Source: Terriglobia bacterium (GTDB lineage Bacteria; Acidobacteriota; Terriglobia; UBA7540). From it: DNA of 5,130 nucleotides. The stretch covers positions 1 to 5,130 of the forward strand of contig JALHUF010000070.1 in assembly GCA_022866195.1 (NCBI GenBank), given 5' to 3'. Below, piece by piece: positions 1-3,720 of the stretch (the first letter of the stretch is position 1; every line of letters starts with the position of its first letter). The notes under the pieces were generated by a model. That model did not search any database. It saw only the letters and a program-made list of their open reading frames with translations, and was not told the DNA's origin. Position numbers and translations under genes: made by a program.

Positions 1-231
1 AATCTCCTCAGTCAAGGCATACCCCAGACCCATCGTGATGGCGCCTTCCATCTGCAACCGGGCGCCTTCGGGATTGACGCACAATCCCATCTCTTGCGCA
101 CAGACGACCCGCTTGACCTGGACCCGCCCTGTCTGCTTGTCCACTGCAACTTCCGCCATGTGCGCGACGCAGGTGCCGACATCTGTCCCGCACGCCACCC
201 CATAGCCGCGTCCGCTTGGAGCTTTTGCGGG
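1..231 (-). pseudogene. C-terminal continuation of the same molybdopterin-binding subunit, beyond the amber codon; runs off the window
   Basis: Read in the same frame as the large subunit, the 77 codons after the TAG are all sense and still look like the family: 'PAKAPSGRGYGVACGTD', then 'HMAEVAVDKQTGRVQVKRV', and 'QMEGAITMGLGYALTEE' at the window edge. The last block matches the conserved Q-x-E-G-x(4)-G-L-G-x-A-L-x-E-E segment of the second Mo-binding region. There is no frameshift, only one stop codon, so either a single base change separates the two parts or the sequence has an error there. In-frame ATG or GTG codons exist (for example the Met of 'AHMAEV'), but I see no ribosome-binding site, so a separate protein is unlikely. 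The true C-terminus, including the usual catalytic Glu motif, is outside the window. Confidence 0.8.
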
Positions 232-1944
232 CTACCAGCCGAATCTCTCGGCGGCCGCCTGGAGGACGCGACGCATTCGCTCGTCTTTCAAATTCTTCAG
301 CCGGAACTCGACGGGGTCCATCCCGACCTTCGCGGCCAGCATGTCGATATGGGACTCCCGGGCGAAGGTATTGGTGTTGTTGGCAGGAGCGCGCCACGGT
401 CCCGTGGCAAAGGGATGCGCGCCTTGCGGGGCGGTCCAGCCGGAACCATAGGCCATCGTCCGATGATGCGGGATGTTGTAGAACTGCTGTGAGCCTCTCT
501 CGCCGGCGAAATACACGCCGTAGTCCCAGAACGAAATCAATCCTGATTCTGTGACTCCGGCCTTTATCTTGACCACCGCGGCGGGACGAAACGTGTCGTA
601 GAAGAACTCCTCGGCCCGCGTCCAAGCGACCTGGACAGGCTTGCCGGTCAGCTTGGCCAGCCTGACCGCCTCCAGGGCTTGCTGGATGTTGCTCTTCCCT
701 CCGAAGCCTCCACCGACAAAGGGCGTAATGACCCGGACATTCTGCGGAGGGAGGCCCAGAAGCGAAGCTGCAGCCTCTTTCAGAGGGAAGGGTGTCTGGG
801 TGGAGGCCCAGACGGTTACTTTGTTTCCCTCGATTTTCGCCAGAGCTGTATGCGGTTCGATTGGAGCGTGAGCGACATAACTGTTCAGGTAGGTTTCCTC
901 AACGACGTAGTGGGCGGTGGCTTTCCCTTCGGTCAGATTTCCCCCCTGAGTAACGACCTCCCCTTGGGGGGCGACTTTGAGCAGGTGAGCGAAGATCGTC
1001 TTGTCGTCCGCGTACGGTTCTGGCCGATCGTACTGAGGCTTGATTCTGGCGAGAGCTTTTTCAGCCACGTCGGGATACGCGTGAAGGACTGCAATCAGGT
1101 CCCCGTCCTCAACGACCAGCGCGCCTTCGATTTCTCGCGCCCCGGAGGTATCCGCGCTGATGAGCTTGGCGCCGTGAACTGGAGGTCTCAGGATCCTGGC
1201 ATGCAGGAGGCCCGGCTCCCTCAGGTCGCCGGTGAACCTGGCTTTGCCTGTGACCTTCTCGACGCTGTCTCTTCTCAAGGTGGGTTTCCCGATGATGGTG
1301 AAGTCGGCCGCTGTTTCCAGTGCTGCTCCCTTCAGGTGCCGCAATATCTTCTTTCCCTTGGCGAGTTCCGCGTAGGTGACTTTCTTCTGCCCCGCCTCCT
1401 CATATATGACGCCGGCCTTGGTTTTGAGCCGATCTTTCGCTACTCCCAAGTGTTCGGCGGCCAGTTCCACGAGTACAGCCTTCGCCTCAGCAGCCGCCGC
1501 CCTGAAAGGAGGGCCGAAGAAGCGGGTCGTCATGGAACCGAAAGTTCCCCGGTCCCAGGGACAGAGGTCCGTGTCACCCATCACCATGTCCACGGAATCC
1601 AGGGAAACGTCGAGTTCGTCGGCTAGCATTTGGGCGAGGGAGGTGATGACCCCCTGACCTAGCTCGACTTTTCCAGTGAAGCCCGTCACGCGGCCGTCTT
1701 CTCCAATCCTGAGAAAGGCGTTGAAATCGTCGGGCAGTTCCTGACCCGGGACTCCACGCCTCTGCCGCTCCTGAATGGCCAGCGAGCTGGGAACAGCGAC
1801 ACAGACAACAATGCCTCCGCCCACAACTTTCAGGAACTGTCTGCGGTCGAGCGGAAAGGCCGGCCCTGCCGCATCTACACCAGAGAAGTCAAATTCCAGG
1901 GATTCTTCATATATGTCGCGTTCCATGTGGTCATCGCCTTTCAT
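232..1944 (-). CDS. Molybdopterin-binding (large) subunit of a xanthine dehydrogenase-family hydroxylase, cut by an in-frame amber codon
   Basis: This is the Mo-cofactor subunit of a periplasmic hydroxylase of the isoquinoline 1-oxidoreductase beta / aldehyde dehydrogenase type. Such enzymes oxidise an aldehyde or N-heterocycle using water and pass electrons to the [2Fe-2S] partner; the substrate cannot be read here. Seen: a twin-arginine signal (RR at residues 34-35, 'DRRQFLKVVGGG', then a hydrophobic stretch); a first Mo-binding block at about 73-150 ('GKVELGQGV'); a hammerhead domain from about 225 ('DSVEKVTGKARFTGD'); 'APIEPH' at 360-365; 'VGGGFGGKS' at 410-418; and 'WRAPANNTNTFARES' at 517-531. 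The start at 1944 has AGGAGG 6 nt upstream and overlaps the small-subunit stop as ATGA, implying translational coupling; the ATG six codons later has no such site. The frame stops at TAG (232-234) after 'AERFGW', about 570 residues, while relatives are usually above 700. The catalytic Glu region would lie downstream, so this product alone should be inactive. The family call is firm; the subfamily is inference. Confidence 0.9.
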   Translation of the reverse strand: MKGDDHMERDIYEESLEFDFSGVDAAGPAFPLDRRQFLKVVGGGIVVCVAVPSSLAIQERQRRGVPGQELPDDFNAFLRIGEDGRVTGFTGKVELGQGVITSLAQMLADELDVSLDSVDMVMGDTDLCPWDRGTFGSMTTRFFGPPFRAAAAEAKAVLVELAAEHLGVAKDRLKTKAGVIYEEAGQKKVTYAELAKGKKILRHLKGAALETAADFTIIGKPTLRRDSVEKVTGKARFTGDLREPGLLHARILRPPVHGAKLISADTSGAREIEGALVVEDGDLIAVLHAYPDVAEKALARIKPQYDRPEPYADDKTIFAHLLKVAPQGEVVTQGGNLTEGKATAHYVVEETYLNSYVAHAPIEPHTALAKIEGNKVTVWASTQTPFPLKEAAASLLGLPPQNVRVITPFVGGGFGGKSNIQQALEAVRLAKLTGKPVQVAWTRAEEFFYDTFRPAAVVKIKAGVTESGLISFWDYGVYFAGERGSQQFYNIPHHRTMAYGSGWTAPQGAHPFATGPWRAPANNTNTFARESHIDMLAAKVGMDPVEFRLKNLKDERMRRVLQAAAERFGW

Positions 1945-2420
1945 CTTTTACCTCCTGCCATCTCTTTCGCGGCCGTCTCTATTGCCTGGACGATGCGTCT
2001 GTGCGCTCCACAGCGGCACAAGTTTCCCTCCATATATTCGATAATCTGACTCCGCGAAGGCTGAGGAGTATTTAACAGCAAGCTGTAGGCATTCATGATC
2101 ATCCCCGGAGTGCAGTAGCCGCACTGAAGGGCATCCTGCTCGACGAAGGCCTTCTGCAGGGGGTGAAGTTTGCCGTTCTTGGCCAGACCCTCAATGGTGG
2201 TAACCTTCTTGCCCGCAACTGCCTTTACCTCCAGCAGACACGACCGCACGGGTTCTCTATCGACAAGCACCGTGCACGCCCCGCAAAGCCCCTCTCCACA
2301 ACCGTACTTGGGACCGGTTAGACCTAGGTCATACCGCAGAACCCACAGAAGTGCGCGACTGGGGTCGACTTCAAGACTCACAGCCTTTCCGTTAAGCGCA
2401 AACCCGATGGTCTCTTTCAT
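1941..2420 (-). CDS. (2Fe-2S)-binding small subunit of the molybdenum hydroxylase
   Basis: This 159-residue protein is the electron-transfer subunit (isoquinoline 1-oxidoreductase alpha / CoxS type) and hands electrons from the Mo site of the adjacent gene's product to an acceptor. Residues about 3-75 form a plant-ferredoxin-like domain with C41, C46, C49 and C61 ('GCGEGLCGAC'). Residues about 80-155 form the helical second-cluster domain with C100 and C103 ('QCGYCTPGM') and C135 and C137 ('EGNLCRCG'). All eight ligands are present and the length is normal for the family. It has no signal peptide, so export would be as a folded passenger of the Tat-bearing large subunit (inference from the family). 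The start is ATG at 2418-2420, because GGGAGG (2428-2433) lies 7 nt before it; a GTG two codons upstream sits only 1 nt from that site and is too close. The stop overlaps the start of the large-subunit gene by 4 nt. The gene looks intact. Confidence 0.95.
   Translation of the reverse strand: MKETIGFALNGKAVSLEVDPSRALLWVLRYDLGLTGPKYGCGEGLCGACTVLVDREPVRSCLLEVKAVAGKKVTTIEGLAKNGKLHPLQKAFVEQDALQCGYCTPGMIMNAYSLLLNTPQPSRSQIIEYMEGNLCRCGAHRRIVQAIETAAKEMAGGKR
1951..1956 (-). promoter_or_regulatory. Ribosome-binding site of the large-subunit gene
   Basis: AGGAGG on the minus strand, 6 nt before the ATG at 1942-1944. It lies inside the end of the small-subunit coding sequence, as expected for coupled genes, and selects this ATG over the later in-frame one. 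Confidence 0.8.
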
Positions 2421-2427
2421 CCGCACA

Positions 2428-2433
2428 CCTCCC
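2428..2433 (-). promoter_or_regulatory. Ribosome-binding site deciding the small-subunit start
   Basis: GGGAGG on the minus strand, 7 nt from the ATG at 2418-2420 and only 1 nt from the in-frame GTG at 2424-2426. The spacing favours the ATG, giving 159 residues. Confidence 0.8.
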
Positions 2434-2510
2434 TGAAGTCCGTCCAGTAGACGATGAGGTTCTCTTGGCCATGAGAGGCCCTCGCCATAGAACGTGTTTG
2501 GCCGCCCGCT

Positions 2511-2516
2511 ATTATA
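2511..2516 (-). promoter_or_regulatory. Candidate -10 box of the hydroxylase operon
   Basis: A perfect TATAAT on the minus strand, with a start site expected near 2504 and an 80-85 nt leader before the small-subunit ATG. At the usual 17-nt spacing the -35 position reads CAATCA, a poor match, and there is no TGn extension. The promoter is therefore weak, activator-dependent, or coincidental. Its upstream side falls on the 3' end of the tRNA-Ile fragment. Confidence 0.45.
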
Positions 2517-2537
2517 ACCCCACTTGGTGGAAATGAT

Positions 2538-2582
2538 TGGTGGGCCCAGCAGGACTCGAACCTGCGACCAACGGATTATGAG
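2538..2582 (-). tRNA. Truncated tRNA-Ile(CAT): 3' half only, from anticodon loop to CCA
   Basis: On the minus strand the parts follow tRNA order: loop CTCATAA (2576-2582, anticodon CAT), 3' anticodon stem TCCGT (2571-2575), variable TGGTC (2566-2570), T stem GCAGG (2561-2565), T loop TTCGAGT (2554-2560), T stem CCTGC (2549-2553), acceptor strand TGGGCCC (2542-2548), discriminator A, and encoded CCA (2538-2540). The T stem pairs perfectly. The bases before the loop (TTCTT) cannot pair with TCCGT, and there is no D arm or 5' acceptor strand, so the gene is only half present. The CTCATAA loop and its surroundings resemble the lysidine-type tRNA-Ile2, as in E. coli ileX; elongator tRNA-Met is less likely. 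A half starting exactly at the anticodon loop is typical of a tyrosine-recombinase attachment site. Confidence 0.85.
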
Positions 2583-2586
2583 AAAG

Positions 2587-2598
2587 AACTCCGGAGTT
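2587..2598. repeat. Perfect 12-bp palindrome beside the tRNA-Ile half
   Basis: AACTCCGGAGTT is fully self-complementary and starts 5 bp from the broken anticodon loop. It could be a recombinase or regulator binding site; that role is inference from position only. Confidence 0.5.
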
Positions 2599-2697
2599 TC
2601 ACAACCTCCTCAGTTCCAACAAGCTGTTGAAATGAAAGGCGCTGGCTTTAGCAGATTTTCGCCAACTTGCCTTTCCGGGCGAGATTTGGGAAGGGAT

Positions 2698-2718
2698 TTC
2701 TCACACGCATTCTCACAC
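2698..2718. repeat. Direct repeat TTCTCACAC, twice with a 12-nt period
   Basis: Copies at 2698-2706 and 2710-2718 are identical and separated by three bases. It is short, but spaced like recombinase arm sites or a small tandem duplication. Confidence 0.45.
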
Positions 2719-2778
2719 AGGGCGGACGGCTCATATTTCGACCTCGGCCCTTCGCCACGCCGCAAGCCGCTAGGCCAG

Positions 2779-2819
2779 CGAGTCGCGCGGATTTGAACCG
2801 CGGACCTCTTGGTCCCAAA
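2779..2819 (-). tRNA. Truncated tRNA-Pro(TGG)-like 3' half
   Basis: Minus-strand order: loop TTTGGGA (2813-2819, anticodon TGG), 3' anticodon stem CCAAG (2808-2812), variable AGGTC (2803-2807), T stem CGCGG (2798-2802), T loop TTCAAAT (2791-2797), T stem CCGCG (2786-2790), and acceptor-like strand CGACTCG (2779-2785). The T stem pairs perfectly. The preceding bases (GGGTA) cannot pair with CCAAG, so the 5' half is absent. After the acceptor strand comes C then TGG rather than ACCA, so CCA is not encoded, or the acceptor end is also altered. The Pro identity comes from the anticodon-loop alignment and is less certain than for the tRNA-Ile fragment. It lies on the same strand about 200 bp away and is broken at the same structural point. 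Confidence 0.65.
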
Positions 2820-2826
2820 TACCCTA
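2814..2826. repeat. 13-bp direct repeat, copy 1 (overlaps the tRNA-Pro anticodon loop)
   Basis: CCCAAATACCCTA recurs exactly at 2933-2945 in the same orientation. This copy spans the point where tRNA-Pro homology ends, so it contains both loop bases and non-tRNA bases. Confidence 0.7.
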
Positions 2827-2932
2827 GGACACATATCTTGTTGGTTCGTCTAGCTGGTTCCGGCACCTAGCGTGACGGCTTTGCAGGCTTTGTGCCCGGT
2901 TTTGTTCCCAAGTTGTTCCCAGTGCTGGATCC

Positions 2933-2945
2933 CCCAAATACCCTA
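2933..2945. repeat. 13-bp direct repeat, copy 2
   Basis: Identical to 2814-2826 and 119 bp to its right. The flanks differ on both sides, and here the loop-like bases are not followed by tRNA sequence. Confidence 0.7.
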
Positions 2946-3232
2946 CACTGTGGTCAGGGGTCTTCGCCTGGAGCAAGGTTGGACACTTTGGGATCGCCGA
3001 AAAGCGTGGTGCTGAGCCCGTGTCCTCGCTCCCCCCACAAACCAGCCTTGCGACCTTCCGAAAAGCCCTCGCCACCTCACCAGAACAGCAGTGTCCCGCC
3101 TCCCTCGTCCTTCAAGCTGCCCTTCCACACCAAGAATCCCCAAGAAACGACCCCACTACATCCGTGGTGATGAATCCGGGCCAGTCGCCACTGACGCCCG
3201 CCCGCCGCCGGCAAAGACAGGACGGTGCGCAT

Positions 3233-3274
3233 CATTCTGCTATCGTGCGCTGCCGGTCCGCCACCGGCAGAATG
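3233..3274. repeat. Two overlapping, mutually exclusive hairpins
   Basis: CTGCCGGT (3250-3257) and ACCGGCAG (3263-3270) form a perfect 8-bp stem with a 5-nt loop. CATTCTGC (3233-3240) and GCAGAATG (3267-3274) form another perfect 8-bp pairing that reuses bases 3267-3270, so only one can form at a time. Neither strand has a T run after the stem, so this is not an intrinsic terminator. No adjacent gene explains it. Confidence 0.55.
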
Positions 3275-3424
3275 CGGGCCCAGCGATAAAAGGTTCGGGA
3301 TGACACCCGCGGGCAGCCCTCGGGCACATTCGCGCGCCCATCACGAAGATGCCGTAGAGGTTTGAGAGAGCCTCTCCGAATTGAGTCCCTTCCGCCCTGG
3401 CTCTGTCTTTCACCAGAGGTTGAC

Positions 3425-3441
3425 AATTCTTTAACAGAATT
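3425..3441. repeat. A+T-rich inverted repeat next to a TTGACA
   Basis: AATTCT (3425-3430) and AGAATT (3436-3441) are a 6-bp inverted repeat around TTAAC. TTGACA at 3420-3425 is a perfect -35 hexamer, but no acceptable -10 follows at 16-18 nt. It could be an operator-like site; the evidence is thin. Confidence 0.3.
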
Positions 3442-3560
3442 CAATTGCGTTGACGCATGGGACGCGGGCATAGAGGGCGCAGGAGAAGGGGTGGCGACCT
3501 CCAGGGGTCTACTTCTGGCGAGGCTTAGCCAACGGTAAACGGCTGTTGAAAACAATTGAC

Positions 3561-3589
3561 TTGTGCGGCTTTGGGGTTATCTGTACAAT
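3561..3589 (+). promoter_or_regulatory. Candidate promoter of the TonB-dependent receptor gene
   Basis: TACAAT (3584-3589) is a good -10. At a 17-nt spacing the -35 is TTGTGC (3561-3566), which is weak. The better hexamer TTGACT (3556-3561) is 22 nt away, too far for a standard sigma-70 promoter. If used, the leader would be about 125 nt. Confidence 0.35.
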
Positions 3590-3631
3590 TTCCATGTCGG
3601 GTGTCTAGCTGGGTCTTCTAATTCCGCGGGC

Positions 3632-3669
3632 GATCTCCGGACGCCAGGGTGTTCCAGTGGCTGGAGATC
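3632..3669 (+). promoter_or_regulatory. Leader hairpin upstream of the receptor gene
   Basis: GATCTCCGG (3632-3640) pairs with CTGGAGATC (3661-3669) over 9 positions with one G-U pair, and inner CCA/TGG bases can add to it. It ends 51 nt before the start codon and leaves the ribosome-binding site free. No T run follows, so it is not a terminator. A role in mRNA stability or regulation is inference. Confidence 0.45.
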
Positions 3670-3709
3670 ATCAGCCCAATACAAGAGAAAACTGATAGTA
3701 ATTCTAGTT

Positions 3710-3715
3710 GGAGGT
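3710..3715 (+). promoter_or_regulatory. Ribosome-binding site deciding the GTG start of the receptor
   Basis: GGAGGT ends 5 nt before GTG at 3721-3723. An in-frame TGA at 3715-3717 rules out any earlier start, and the next in-frame ATG would remove the signal peptide. Confidence 0.8.
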
Positions 3716-3720
3716 GACTA

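Larger units (their letters stand above)
2421..3720. other. About 1.3-kb intergenic region with integration-scar features and no supported gene
   Basis: Between the two divergent gene sets no reading frame has both a credible start and recognisable protein character. From left to right it holds the operon leader and promoter (2421-2516), a tRNA-Ile(CAT) 3' half (2538-2582), a 12-bp palindrome (2587-2598), a short tandem-like repeat (2698-2718), a tRNA-Pro-like 3' half (2779-2819), a 13-bp direct repeat (2814-2826 and 2933-2945), a stretch at about 2950-3225 in which I see nothing, competing hairpins (3233-3274), an A+T-rich inverted repeat (3425-3441), and the receptor gene's promoter region and leader hairpin (3556-3720). 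Confidence 0.7.

Noticed and set aside
8..625. Minus-strand open frame of 205 codons in another phase
   Set aside because: Its sequence is Arg-rich and featureless, while the overlapping large-subunit frame, including the part past the amber codon, carries conserved motifs. It is not evidence of a frameshift.
679..1626. Long plus-strand open frame (315 codons) within the large-subunit gene
   Set aside because: It is antisense to a clearly recognisable family protein and has no domain character of its own; the openness follows from codon composition on the other strand.
1770..1830. Possible lipoprotein signal at Cys48 of the large subunit
   Set aside because: The residues before the Cys are I-V-V, lacking the small residue needed at -1; the twin-arginine signal explains the segment better.
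2524..2796. Plus-strand open frame beginning 'GGPSRTRTCDQRIM'
   Set aside because: This is the familiar false protein made by translating the antisense of a tRNA; here it crosses the tRNA-Ile half.
2667..2870. Plus-strand frame containing 'SRADLNRGPLGPKY'
   Set aside because: Also an antisense-tRNA translation, across the tRNA-Pro-like half; no start signal.
2824..3303. Several overlapping short frames on both strands
   Set aside because: Pro-, Arg- and Ser-rich translations of G+C-rich non-coding sequence, with no ribosome-binding sites and no recognisable family.
3232..3555. Minus-strand frame of 107 codons with a TTG start
   Set aside because: No ribosome-binding site, no known motifs, and it runs through the hairpins and A+T-rich inverted repeat.
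2421..3720. CRISPR array or intrinsic terminators in the intergenic region
   Set aside because: No regularly spaced repeats of suitable length, and none of the hairpins is followed by a T run on either strand.
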